Positions 21,715-31,881 of a stretch of DNA of 64,000 nucleotides are shown one piece after another. The stretch is taken from contig OY754980.1 of assembly GCA_963576475.1 (NCBI GenBank), positions 29,619,563 through 29,683,562 of the forward strand. The letters run 5' to 3'. The notes beneath the pieces are model-generated. The model searched no databases, was not told the origin of the DNA, and was given only the letters and a program-made list of their open reading frames with translations. The position numbers and the translations under genes were made by a program. The stretch comes from Molanna angustata (Eukaryota; Arthropoda; Insecta; Trichoptera; Molannidae). Numbering within the stretch: position 1 is the stretch's first letter; each line of letters starts with the position of its first letter.

Positions 21715-21945
21715 AAATTTGAAACGCGGACGATTTGAACAGCGATGAGCGGTCGGGCAGCGTGATGCCTAGCTTCGAGGTCTGGATGACGGGAATGAAT
21801 TGGGCGCGCTGTGCTTCCCCTTAAATAGGAGACGGCTGTGCATACGGCGCAGGGCAAGATGGCGCCTGCCGAAGTACTCAGCGCAGCGAAGCACTGCGCG
21901 GCGCAATTGGCGCAATTGGTGCAATTGGCGCAGTCGCTACACATA
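21715..21945. promoter_or_regulatory. GC-rich promoter-like island
   Basis: A sharp GC-rich block in AT-rich intron. It has CTTAAATAGG (TATA-like) at about 21820, CAAGATGGCGCCTG (the YY1/Pho-type AAGATGGCG core) at about 21858, and tandem GGCGCAATT units at 21899-21935. This would fit an LTR promoter or captured host promoter; no matching LTR ends with target duplication were found. Confidence 0.35.
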
Positions 21946-21955
21946 AATATATAAT

Positions 21956-22680
21956 ATCAACACTATTTGATATATTCAAAGTACCCAAAGTAGATAATAT
22001 TTTAAAAAATGTGTCTATTTTGCAAATTTTCAAAGATAATGTTTTACAAAAAATTGAAAAAAATAAGTCTCTGCGTTTCCAAAATGATTTTAAAATACCC
22101 AAATGTAATACAGGACAATTACAAAACAACTCCATTTATTTGGGAATAAAATGTTTCAATTGCCTCTCAAATGAACTAAAGCAGATAAAAGAATTTAAAA
22201 AATTTAAACAAAAATTAACTTCTAAAATATTAGTTTTCGATTTTGTTGTATGATTAGTTTCAATTGCCAGTATTTTATTTTTTTTATTTTTAAATATGTG
22301 TTTTGGTATGTTTGAATCGTCTATATTGCTCATTTTTCAATTTATTTTCATGTACCTATTTACTTTTGTTTTATTTGAATATGTATTAAGATATGTTTAC
22401 TCATTTGTATATTTCTCATTTTCATTTATTTTCAAACTTTTTTAATGTTTATTTGATTTTTTATTCATGTTGATTTTATTTAATTACTCTATTGTTGACT
22501 TTGTTTAATTGCTTTGTATTGATATTTTTTTATTTTTTTTATAAGTGATTTCCCTCATCAATCACAATCTTTTTGATGAGGCACTGCTAAGAAAAAATTG
22601 TAAAAATATTATTACCTGTGAATTATATCTTGATTTTTTATTATAAAATTTTTATGTTAAATAAATAAATAAAATAAATA
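21956..22680 (+). pseudogene. LINE C-terminal remnant with AAAT tail
   Basis: The frame reads LQIFKDNVLQKIEKNKSLRF and later IKCFNCLSNELKQIKEFKKF then KQKL. YFNxLPxELKxxxxxxxFKxxL is the common end of CR1/Jockey-type LINE ORF2. The 3' UTR is AT-rich and ends AAATAAATAAATAAAATAAA. Heavily truncated at the 5' side. Confidence 0.75.
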
Positions 22681-22794
22681 AATGTTATAAATATCGAGTA
22701 GGTATAAAAAAATGTTTTTTTTTTTTTGCACTATGGTGCCGAGATTGCTAATCTAGAGGACTCATGCCATGTATTTTTAATGTTGTTGTTAATT

Positions 22795-22960
22795 CTAGCG
22801 TTCTGCGAAGGGACCATTGACAGTCCCCATATGTGGAGCGGGTGGCGGTGGTAGTAGCGAATAATGCTTTACTATAGTCGTGGCAACGGATGATGACCAT
22901 CATGATGTTTACACTGTCATGAAGTTCCAAGATTATTGACAACTTTGAGTGGGGGAGCAA
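22795..22960. repeat. Diverged repeat shared with 26870-26935
   Basis: GTTCTGCGAAGGGACCATTG, AGTCCCCATATG and GGGTGGCGGTGG align with TTTTGCAAGGGGCCGTTATT, AGTCCCCATAAG and GGGTGGTGGTGG at 26870-26930. The family was not identified. Confidence 0.5.
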
Positions 22961-23164
22961 ATGCTGTACTTTATTGTGTACGTCTACTTAATGAAGTACG
23001 ACATTTATTCAACCATGTTTTGCTGTCAATAATTACGAAACTTTATGAGAGTCAAAAATAATCATAATTTTTTTAACATCTTTTTAACAGATTCAACACA
23101 AAATCAAAACGAAATAAGGGTAACAGCATTAGTGCAAGCACTCATGTGCAAAGGAAACGAGTAC

Positions 23165-23730
23165 TAAAAAAAACGATTGGGTTGTGGCTTATTTTATTCT
23201 CCTTACTACCAAGTCCCTCCACAGAGTAAACAAATTGTGTATAGAAATATTTAAGAATTTTCATGAAATGAGTTTGTTAAATTATTTGTGATACAAATAT
23301 TTTATAGTGAAAACTTGATAATTCTTCAATGGCATCTTATAAAAGTAGTGTGCCTTTTTAGCAATTTGAAAATAAAAATATCAAATTTGAAGTGTCCTGT
23401 GCTTGGGGTCTTTATGAAATATTTGACAGTTAAAAATTGAGAATCATCGATCAGATATCGTTTAAAATCTTATGGGGTCCAAGCGAGTATTAGATATACA
23501 AATTTGTAAAATTTGAAAAGAATCGAATCAGTACTTTTGTCAATAATCGAACAAGTAGATAAACACGCAGTACATATTATAGCACATAGTACACAGCACA
23601 TACACACATATATATTGTGATAAAACTTTAATAAGCATGATAATAGTCGATTATCTCCAATAAAAATATAACCTCAAAATTACGAATTCATAACTCGCTA
23701 CTATGTCCCCTTGGGTTGGTGAAGAGTAAA
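23165..23730 (+). repeat. Dispersed non-coding repeat REP-B, copy 1
   Basis: About 560 bp align with 62820-63400 (same strand) and with 52085-52690 (opposite). Shared phrases: TTTCATGAAATGAGTTTGTT, GGGGTCCAAGCGAGTATTAG, ATTGTGATAAAACTTT, TGTCCCCTTGGGTTGGTGA. No open frame is shared and the ends are not defined. Confidence 0.75.
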
Positions 23731-23952
23731 AATAGTTAATACCTATATAATTAATTTTATACATAGTGAAATGAATTTGATTATACATTATGAATTATTT
23801 GTATTATTTTTTTAATTAGGTATTTAATTCAGTCTTAAATTTATCTCAAGTTGATTGAATCACACCACCCCATTGTATGTGTAGTAATGTTGTGCATAAC
23901 TTATGTGCATAAAACGTTGACAGTAGTATAAAAAAGACGATTTTCTCCTCAC

Positions 23953-24158
23953 CTCATTTCAGCTTCTGATTTGGCTAGCATCCACACAACGGCTGCTGTG
24001 TCTCTTCTTGAGCCTACAGCCATGAGTTGAGCTACGGATGTGCCGGGAGGTAGAGGAGGCCTTCGAGGTACCTGTCCCGTCCACGTTGCCATTGCTAACA
24101 TCTCTGGAGATTCCTTCACTAGGTGTTTCTGAGTTGCCAGACGCTTACCCGAGGAATC
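23953..24158 (-). CDS. PH-domain gene, exon 3 (206 nt)
   Basis: This is the largest coding exon seen. On the minus strand, acceptor TTTCTTTAG precedes 68 open codons plus two bases, then donor GTGAGG. It starts DSSGKRLATQKHLVKESPEM, passes a proline-rich loop PRRPPLPPGTSVAQLM, and ends VVWMLAKSEAEM, which is the last strand and start of the C-terminal helix of a PH domain. The Pro-rich insertion in the middle of the fold is unusual. The block is visibly richer in G+C than its surroundings and is surrounded by repeats on both sides: an FB1 copy starts about 30 bp from its acceptor. It ends in phase 2. Confidence 0.88.
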
Positions 24159-24189
24159 CTAAAGAAAAACAAAAATGATTATTTTTACT

Positions 24190-24595
24190 AACAAACTTTT
24201 TATCACCTCAAAAGAGACGAAGTTGGGATATTATAGAAGAACCAGGTACTCAAGGCACCTACAGGGCTTACGACCTGTGGTCGAAAAATGATTATTAAAA
24301 AAAAGGTTATATTCACAATATTTGACTAGACCAGTTAAAAACGCGTCATCATTTGAAACAATACTGTTAATCGACTATTTTATTAAAGTTTTATAAATAA
24401 TATTTCTGGTGCAGTTTAGGGGTGACATCTGTGCGAGAACACTGTCACCTCATGTATAAGGACCGTTGCTTTCATTGTTAGTAAAAAAACAACTTTCAAT
24501 AGATAGCGTTACAAAATGGTTTCATCGTTACTTCATAAATGGCGATAGTAAAAAACTTCTTTTTTCGCATCTTACGTTTCATATATTATCATTGT
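24190..24595. mobile_element. FB1 copy next to exon 3
   Basis: 24205-24285 holds the start (AAGAGACGAAGTTGGGATA, AAGGCACCTACAGGGCTTAC) and 24395-24590 an inverted part (GGGGTGACATCTGTGCGAGA, CACCTCATGTATAAGGACCG, TTCATAAATGGCGATAGTA). It lies within about 30 bp of the 3' splice site of exon 3. Confidence 0.7.
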
Positions 24596-25225
24596 TTGAC
24601 CACAGACTCTTCGAGTGGTCTTTATAATTCTTACTTATTTTTTTCCTTGTGTATTTAAATTACTATAAAAGATAAAGCAGCCACTTAAGTTTTGTTAACG
24701 ATCGTTATCTTGTATGTATTTTTTTTTTAATTCTCGAGCTTAACATTGAGAAACTGTGTAGGTTTGTTGAAGAGCGAGTGTTATTAAGGGCTTTACTTAA
24801 CACGTTCCGATTCTTTGAGTTGGAATTTCTTTGGTACAGGGAGAGAAGTACATACTCCGTACTCGAGACATTGAAGTAACGGACAGAATGTTGAGTAGGT
24901 GTGTTTTGGACTCTAATGATATAGAGTTGCAAGAAATAGGTGTAGAACATGGATCGGCAAAACGTGGCTCGCGATAAACGAGTGTTTTGGCCCCTCGAGG
25001 TGGTTCTTCCACAAAATTCGTAACTGTTTTGAGACAAAATAAATCCATTGGAAAGACCATAGCTCAGTCATCCTTAAAATCAGCATAACAGCAGTAGAAC
25101 CGTTTATTTTTTACCTATTCAATTATGAAGTTTTATAGTTTAAACGCTGTTTTAATCAGATTGAGAAAGATTTTATCAAAGGTCTGCTCAGGTGTACTAT
25201 AATTGAGTTAGTCATAATGCCAGTA
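24596..25225. other. Unassigned sequence
   Basis: Two overlapping minus frames (about 110 and 87 codons at 24705-25060) carry no recognised motif and are not supported by splice or family evidence. Confidence 0.3.
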
Positions 25226-25234
25226 AACTAGATA

Positions 25235-25395
25235 TCTTACTTCTGTGCCAAGATTCCCGGTGAAGACACAATATTTGTGTTTTCAGACTAGATCTGTAAG
25301 ACGATAAATGTCATAAGTGTCCAGAATGGGTAACTTGTTATTGAGTGCGTTTTAAATTAATAAAACTTGACATAGTAGCTGCTAGAGAGAGTATA
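25235..25395 (+). mobile_element. SINE-1, partial copy
   Basis: CAAGATTCCCGGTGAAGACA, TCAGACTAGATCTGTAAGAC, AACTTGTTATTGAGTGCG and GACATAGTAGCTGCTAG match SINE-1 in order. The A-box side is eroded. Confidence 0.75.
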
Positions 25396-25601
25396 TTTTT
25401 TTCTTACAAAAACAATATTTCTTATAATCCAACAAATCAAATTGGAAAGGAAAAAAATGGATATTAAATTGAATACAGGAAGAGGAATGACTGGATACGC
25501 AGTCAGACCAAATTATCCGATGTGATTGAGAGAAAAGCGATGCGAAATTGGAGATGGGCAGGATATGTATAAAGCAAGAATGAAAGATAATACAGGAACG
25601 T

Positions 25602-26089
25602 GGCCGTGGTTTCTGGTGGTAGTTTTAGGGGGGGTGTAATTCTAAGAAAGTAGAATTACACCCCTGGTAGCAAGACTAAAATCAAGGAAAAGCTTTCTTA
25701 GAATTACATCCCCCTCTAAAACTACCACCAGATAGGGCAAGGAAAGATCTTTGGCAAGCACAATACGGTGGAGATGAGGTCGACCTGTCGGAAAGTTTGG
25801 GACCGGGACACCAACTACCCTACCTGACATGGAAGACACTTAAAAGATTACGCGTCGGTGTCACGAGATGCAAAGAGATCATGCTAAGGTGGGGTATAAG
25901 GGTGGAAAAGGATGTTTTCTGCAATTGCGGCGAGATACAAACTGACGAACACCTTCTCATCTGTCAAGAAATGCCAGTGAGATGCGATGCAGAGGATTTG
26001 AAGATTGTTAATGACAATGCCATTGCGATTGCTATATTCTGGATGGGAAGTCCTAGTGGTGAAGTACCCGGACTCGTTAAGTAAGTAAG
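25602..26089 (+). mobile_element. LINE end with Cys/His knuckle, GTAAG tail, nested in RTE
   Basis: The C-terminus reads WKTLKRLRVGVTRCKEIMLR, WGIRVEKDVFCNCGEIQTDE and HLLICQEMPVRC (CxC...H...C knuckle), then VKstop and GTAAGTAAGT. TAATACAGGAACGT at 25588-25601 and 26090-26103 is the target-site duplication. An inverted repeat at 25613-25735 forms its 5' part. Same family as 6738-7243. Confidence 0.88.
25613..25735. repeat. Inverted repeat inside the nested LINE copy
   Basis: TCTGGTGGTAGTTTTAGGGG and GTGTAATTCTAAGAAAG at left mirror CTTTCTTAGAATTACA and CCCCTCTAAAACTACCACCA at right, about 39-bp arms. It may be a duplication-inversion made at 5' truncation (twin-priming) of the LINE. Confidence 0.75.
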
Positions 26090-26290
26090 TAATACAGGAA
26101 CGTAAAGACATATGGATTGGAGACTGTAAGGCGATAAGAGACCACAAAGGCGGCTAAAGCGATGGATTGGACGACATTAAAATATCTGCTTGACCCCAGT
26201 GGATGGGAATCGCACAGGAATGGGAGAAGTGGAGTTGGAGAAGAGAGGCCTATATCCTGTAGTGGGCAAACATGGGCTGAAGATGACAAC

Positions 26291-26540
26291 CTACCTATAA
26301 TACAGGTTTAAATTGTAAACAAAAAGTCTCTCAAAATAAATACCTATCAAATTACAAAACGTATCAATATTAATTTGTAAAAGTTTAGTGGATGTGAAAG
26401 TGTCTTTGAATATCTGGTCACATATAACAAATTTAAATATCAATAGTTATGTTTACTGTTGATCAAAAAATCTTCAGTTAAAACAGCCAAAATCTACGTG
26501 ACTCTAATTTTAAAACCAAAGAGATACGGTCTACGGAGAG
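26291..26540. other. Unassigned sequence
   Basis: Nothing recognised. Confidence 0.35.
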
Positions 26541-26559
26541 TCAGATGGGGGGAAGCCTC

Positions 26560-26935
26560 GGACCCGGTAAACTACGGCTGTATCTAAAAAAAACCGTCTG
26601 GATTCAATCAGCCACAAAAGTTTTGACTGCACTTTCCGACGAGAACTCTACGACGATGTCCGAGGGAATTTCTTTGGAACCATTGGACATTCGGACCTTG
26701 TAGCCACGAAGAGCAACTTTAGGGCTTTCAAGATTTTCTGACTTAAATTCGGTGTACCATTATCTTCACTATCACTGAGCAGTGAGCCAGTTGTTTCCAC
26801 ATGATAAGCTCTCTTTGGCGCATTAAGTACAGTGTCTGCAAGGTTTCGTACGGTCTTTATGTGTTCTTTCAGAGTTTTGCAAGGGGCCGTTATTAGTCCC
26901 CATAAGCAGAAAGGGTGGTGGTGGGGGAAGAACAG
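26560..26935 (-). repeat. Unidentified transposon piece with a 96-codon frame
   Basis: The minus frame 26648-26938 reads TLKEHIKTVRNLADTVLNAP, KRAYHVETTGSLLSDSEDNG and ATRSECPMVPKKFPRTSS. Part recurs at 22795-22960. Family unknown; it could be a transposon ORF1 piece. The right end abuts another LINE. Confidence 0.4.
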
Positions 26936-27225
26936 CACTAAACAGAATCCGAACGAGACATGGTAGATGTGCCGACACTTTCCATGAATACGGCTTGTTG
27001 GACTCCTCTAGATGCTACTGCGGGGCGAAGAAACAGACCATAGAGCATATTATTGTGGTCTCAGGACGTACGCGGGAGATTTCAGGGACCTCTTGGTGAG
27101 TGAATCAGCGACAGAATACATCTTGAACATTGACCTTCAACTTTGGCAAACAAGCCTACATTTGCTAATTTCTGTTATTTGTGTCAGAACTTTTGTATTG
27201 TAGGTATGACCTCTTATGATGTGAT
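26936..27225 (+). mobile_element. LINE C-terminal remnant with Cys/His knuckle
   Basis: One frame reads LNRIRTRHGRCADTFHEYGL, LDSSRCYCGAKKQTIEHIIV, which matches the CxC...H knuckle of the LINE ends at 7.0 and 25.9 kb. It then decays. 5'-truncated. Confidence 0.7.
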
Positions 27226-27725
27226 GTATTAAATTTTGCCCATACGATAATAAAATATACTGTTGATATTTATCATTTGTGACTATTAAGTTTGTCGACC
27301 ACTGGTATAGAAGAATATTACAACTATGTTTATCCGTCTTCTACATAATTTAGCAAGAAACATTGGTCCATGGGATATATCCAACGCTAAGTGTTCACCC
27401 AACCTACGTCAGACAACCAACTTTTCTTTACAGAACATATAAAACTAATATATTTTAGTCTTTTTGTGGACTGTTGCTCTGGGGAGCCTAATAGTGAAGG
27501 GAAATGTCGTTCTTGGTACTAGGTTTTTATTCAATTATAAAATAATATATTAAGGCTTATTATAAGTTATGTATATTCCTGCAACAAAATCCAAGTACTT
27601 GAAACTCACCAAAATATTCACATATACATTCATTCACGTCATTTTCCTCTCGAGGTAGGCAGAGAGAACCAACGCCACATTTTAAAATAATAATAATAAA
27701 CATTCGTTGAAATTATTTTTATTAA
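27226..27725. other. Unassigned sequence
   Basis: 27640-27680 contains CCTCTCGAGGTAGGCAGAGA then GAACCAACGCCACATTTT, the reverse of an RTE C-terminal phrase (W R S V L S A Y). The rest is unassigned. Confidence 0.35.
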
Positions 27726-27730
27726 CACTG

Positions 27731-28411
27731 TGGAAATCCATAATAATTAAGTAAATAAAATTTTTAAATAAAAATTTTGGTAACAAAAAACTTTGTTTCT
27801 TCCACTTCACATTTATATTTGATGGAACGTTTTCGAACTGTACTAGTTCATCTTCAGCATCTGAAATGTGACTGATTCTATTGTGCGTGTTGTCATCTTC
27901 CATTGGCGAGTGTGGGCGGGTTGAGTATGGCGGGGGTAATTAACTGGTGGGGGTGAGCGGTAGCGAGCGGTGTAGGTTTGTGTTTCGTTTGGTTCTTAAT
28001 AATATTCAATATTGGTGAATTTGCTGGAGGAATCTGAATATTTATTAAATTGGGGTTATTTTTAGAAGCCCTGGAAATAAATAAAAGAAAAAATAACCCC
28101 AATTTAATAAATATTCAGATTCCTCCAGCAAATTCACCAATATTGAATATTATTAAGAACCAAACGAAACACAAACCTACACCGCTCGCTACCGCTCACC
28201 CCCACCAGTTAATTACCCCCGCCATACTCAACCCGCCCACACTCGCCAATGGAAGATGACAACACGCACAATAGAATCAGTCACATTTCAGATGCTGAAG
28301 ATGAACTAGTACAGTTCGAAAACGTTCCATCAAATATAAATGTGAAGTGGAAGAAACAAAGTTTTTTGTTACCAAAATTTTTATTTAAAAATTTTATTTA
28401 CTTAATAATAA
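27731..28411. repeat. Near-perfect inverted duplication, arms about 330 bp
   Basis: The arms 27731-28066 and about 28084-28411 are inverted copies separated by a 17-20 bp spacer. Both encode the same two peptides, one on each strand: NPNLINIQIPPANSPILNII and MEDDNTHNRISHISDAEDEL followed by VQFENVPSNINVKWKKQSF. The acidic start followed by a basic stretch resembles the N-terminus of some transposases, but the family is not certain. Near-identity suggests a young rearrangement or selection for a hairpin. Confidence 0.85.
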
Positions 28412-28427
28412 ACACTTAATTCTTCCA

Positions 28428-28575
28428 ACTAACCAGTGTTTCCAGACCAGATAAGCAATATTTGCGTGAGAAATGAATTTAATTAAATATATCATCTGCT
28501 GGGGATCGAACCCAGGACGCATAGAAGCCAAACGGCTTACCAACTGTGCCATGGTGGTCAACCGGAACTTTATAT
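28428..28575 (-). mobile_element. SINE-2, nearly full copy
   Basis: Reverse copy: TTCTTCCAACTAACCAGTG, AGATAAGCAATATTTGCGTG, the B-box CTGGGGATCGAACCCAGGAC, and GCCAAACGGCTTACCAACTG with TGCCATGGTGG (A-box). It inserted immediately next to the inverted duplication. Confidence 0.85.
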
Positions 28576-28629
28576 GTCTTGAATAAAATAAAACTTAATC
28601 GTGCTTAAAAGAAAGCGAATAAAATTAAG

Positions 28630-29220
28630 TAGTGCCCCGAGCTGAAATACTAAAAGAAATAAATAAGGCATCCAAGGTTGTTGGACTGAACATGAACATG
28701 GCAAAGACAAAAGTATTGGGCACAGAAAGATCTCAGATCAAGGTGGATGGGATCTTGATTGAGAATGTCCAAGAGTGTATATACTTGGAACACAATGAAA
28801 ATAGGCCAAGAAAACCAAACGGCTGAGATGAAAAGACGAATTGGACTAAGTTGGGCAGCTTTTGGAAAATCAACTCACATTCTCAAAAATCGTCGAATTC
28901 CCATCATTTTCAAATGGAAAGTATATGAGACATATAAACTGCCAGTGGCGAATTATGACTTGGATACTGTGACAATGACACGGAGAAGTTTCGAAAAACT
29001 AAGGGTCATCCAAGAGTCATGCTGGGATTAAGTTTATGAGACAGGGTGCGAAGTTACGTCATCAGGCAAAGAACAAAATTGGTTTGTGTCGTTCAACACA
29101 TTCTATCTGCATTACCCTGAAATGGAAATGGACAGACCAAGAATAGTGTTAGCTTGGAGACCGTGAATGACAACCAGAGGTGTTGGAAGACCACTAATGA
29201 GATGGAGGGATGACATTTTG
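28630..29220 (+). pseudogene. RTE-like LINE, broken C-terminal half
   Basis: Frames join as EINKASKVVGLNMNMAKTKV, LGTERSQIKVDGILIENVQE, RRIGLSWAAFGKSTHILKNR, FKWKVYETYKLPVANYDLDT, EKLRVIQES and GVGRPLMRWRDD. It is the RT thumb and post-RT part of an RTE element, with several frameshifts and stops. It lacks the YxDD palm. Confidence 0.85.
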
Positions 29221-29672
29221 CCTCCCTTATGGGGATTTTTGGCTGTGATCTTAATAATAACAACATTATGATATTCAAAACATATAAACTACAATTAAAA
29301 CTAATATTGTACAATGTACATGCACACAAAGTCCGGAACAACCCACGCCCTAAGATCAACCATCGAGGATTTTTGTGTAATATATATCCTTTGGCTTTCT
29401 TTTTGAATTACTCAGTGCATCCACACTGCTTCAAACTGGCAGACATGGGGTTCCAGACCTTGGGCAACAACAAATCGTCAGTCCTTCGTCCATAGTTATT
29501 GTATAATTTGTTAGTGCGTAAAATTTTGTTGGTCACTGATCTAGTTTGTCTACAAAAAGAATTTTGTCATACTTTGTAATCTAGTTGGTTGTAAGAAATT
29601 ATTTGCCTAATGGCAATAAGCCCGCCATATTTTATTTGTTTATATTATAAATAAATTAAAATAAATAAAATT
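29221..29672 (+). mobile_element. LINE 3' end with TTGCC/GGCAA stem-loop
   Basis: An 88-codon frame (VRNNPRPKINHRGFLCN...) is a poor remnant of a LINE C-terminus. The 3' end TAGTTGGTTGTAAGAAATTA then TTGCCTAATGGCAATAAGCC with CGCCATATT and AAAT repeats matches 14651-14740. Confidence 0.65.
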
Positions 29673-29675
29673 ATT

Positions 29676-29800
29676 TTAATTCATTTCTCACACAAATACT
29701 GCTTCTCTGGGCGGGAGACACTGGTTAGTTAGAAGAAATCTTCATATGATAATAAACTCGTCACTTGCGCAGGGTGCGAGAAATTATTATTATAAGCTTT
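29676..29800 (+). mobile_element. SINE-2, 3' half
   Basis: TTCATTTCTCACACAAATAC, TGCTTCTCTGGGCGGGAGAC, ACTGGTTAGTTAGAAGAAAT, ATAATAAACTCGTCACTTGC match SINE-2; the tRNA-like head is absent. It follows a LINE end of the type thought to move it. Confidence 0.8.
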
Positions 29801-30059
29801 TCTCTGTCAACATAAAATCCAGACAAGAATGTTTGACCAATTTCTAGACATCCCTAGTAACGATTATATCCATTACTAACTTTACAACTCTTCTATGCTT
29901 AACTTAGCATGCTTTAAATAATCCCTTTTAGGTAGGGCCCTCGGGGTTTCAAAATATTGTCGCTATTTAAAATACGAGTCCTTAATAAGATACTGCACTG
30001 ACGATAAATGTGGTGAGTAGGTACATTTTTTGTATGAATATTCTGCTTTTTATTAAGTG

Positions 30060-30510
30060 CCACAGACACAATTAAGTGGAATATTTTTCAATTGCATATA
30101 CGCAAACATCAGTCAAATGATATTTTTTTGACAAACTTTTCAACATCTCAATACAGACGAAGTTGGATCATTATAGAAGAATCAAGAACTCAAGGCACCT
30201 ACAGGGCTTACCACCAAATAAACCAATCTTTCAATATGTAGATGACGCTACAAAAGGGTTTCTTCGTTACTTCATAGATGGCAATAGTAATAATGTCTTA
30301 TTTGCAGGTGATTAGTTACTCATTATTCAAATATATAGAACTCTGTAAGAAGGCATAATTGGTGAACGTTGCGCAAGCGCATAAAGTGATCACGCAGACC
30401 AGCCGATGACAGGTCGTAAGCTCTGTAGGTGCCTTGAGTTTCTGGTTCTTCTATAATATTCCAAATTCGTCTCTATTGAGATGTTAAAAAGTTTGTCAAT
30501 AAAAAAGAAT
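30060..30510. mobile_element. FB1 copy, both orientations
   Basis: 30085-30210 reads GCATATACGCAAACATCAG, GACAAACTTTTCAACATCTC, AAGGCACCTACAGGGCTTAC. 30215-30510 carries the reverse part: CTTCATAGATGGCAATAG, GTGAACGTTGCGCAAGCGCA, ACAGGTCGTAAGCTCTGTAG, CGTCTCTATTGAGATGTT. A foldback arrangement as at 20.5 kb. Confidence 0.78.
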
Positions 30511-31176
30511 ATTTGTATTTTTTATATTTATTCTCTAATTTGTTCTCTGATTACTCTGTAATAAAAAATATTATGTTTTTAAAAAACACAAAACAACTTT
30601 TTCTTCTTCCTTGCCTTTTTCCAGTTCATCTTGGTTTTGCCCTTCTGGTAAAAAATCGAAAATTGATAAAATTGAATTTTTAATATATACAATTGAAATA
30701 CACCCTAAAATGCATTTAGGGATTGTCAACCTATCAAAAAAAAATCTATGGTACCTATGCTATATATTGTGTGTTTATTTGCATATTTGTATGAAAAATG
30801 TTTATAACAGAAGTATATAGCATCTGCATGGGAAAATTGATTTATCGACGACATTGATATCGAAGTTTTGATATTGAATGTCTTTCTAAAGAAAACCCTG
30901 TATTCATCTATATAATATTACGCCATTTTCTCACGGGGTTGGCAGAGAGAACCGAACACTACAACACACCACATTCTTCTATCTTGAAACATATCCATCG
31001 CCTTATCAATATTCATGCTCGTATATTGAAGTATTTTTGTAAGATAAATTTCTCAACAGCATCATGTAGAGAATGCATACATTGATTTTCGTCACAATGC
31101 TTTTGTGTGTATGATGAATTATGAAGTTTTTTGTCCTTTGGGATATTAATATTTGTTTAGGAATTTAATAGAAATG
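30511..31176. other. Unassigned sequence
   Basis: 30910-30975 has GGTTGGCAGAGAGAACCGAA, an antisense piece of an RTE C-terminus. Otherwise nothing. Confidence 0.35.
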
Positions 31177-31187
31177 TACATCATAAA

Positions 31188-31870
31188 GACGAACAAAATG
31201 CGAGATACGAGTGGAGAATGTACAATTAGAACAAGTCGATGAATATTTATACTTAGGAAGCATGTTCCAGCGTGATGGAAGATTGGAAAAAGATATTGAT
31301 AGGAGAGTAACGGCAGGTAATAGAGTGAATGGTGCATTAAGACCGGTAATGGCTGACCCAATTATTTCGAGACAATCAAAGCTCGCGGTACACAATGGTA
31401 TCGTCGCACCGACTCTGATGGCAGAAGACGCATGAAAGAAGAATTAACGCGGTTGAAATGAGGTCACTAAGACGAATGTGTGGTAAAACGATGTATGATA
31501 GAATAAGACAAGAGGATATTAGACGAGAATGTATGATTGAAAGAAATATCGTGAGTAGGATGAAAATAAATGCCCTAAGGTGGTTCGGCCACATAGAAAG
31601 AATAGTGATGACCGTTTGGCAAAAAAAGTATACAAGGCTGATAAAAGAGGAACGAAAAGTAGAGGTCGGCCAAGAAAAAGTTGGCACGATCACATAAATG
31701 GGATTTTGAAAGATGGAGATGTTAGAAGTAAGAATAATAGAAGAGCGTGTATGAGACGATGTATGGACGTGAATGAAGCGAGGAATGTATGTCAAGAGAG
31801 ATGAGTCTGGCGTTCGGTTCTCTCTGCCTACTCCAAATAGGGAAATGGCGTGATGGTATGGTATGGTACC
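31188..31870 (+). pseudogene. RTE-like LINE, 5'-truncated, with target duplication
   Basis: Reads VDEYLYLGSMFQRDGRLEKD, IDRRVTAGNRVNGALRPVMA, VEMRSLRRMCGKTMYDRIRQ, ERNIVSRMKINALRWFGHIE, then with frameshifts SRGRPRKSWHDHINGILKDG and RRACMRRCMDVNEARNVCQE. Compared with 59793-60363 it lacks about 23 nt encoding YASETWTW. It ends GGCGTGATGGTATGGTATGG. TACATCATAAA at 31177-31187 and 31871-31881 is the target-site duplication. Confidence 0.92.
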
Positions 31871-31881
31871 TACATCATAAA

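Larger units (their letters stand above)
25430..26290 (+). mobile_element. RTE-like LINE remnant interrupted by another LINE
   Basis: Left part 25430-25601 (CAGACCAAATTATCCGATGT, GAAATTGGAGATGGGCAGG) and right part 26104-26288 (GACTGTAAGGCGATAAGAGA, CCCAGTGGATGGGAATCGCA, GGGCTGAAGATGACAA) read as the worn C-terminus of an RTE ORF2 (RxKWRWAGHxAR and WTxDxxxxxGxxW types). The gap is a later LINE insertion flanked by a 14-bp duplication. Confidence 0.72.
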
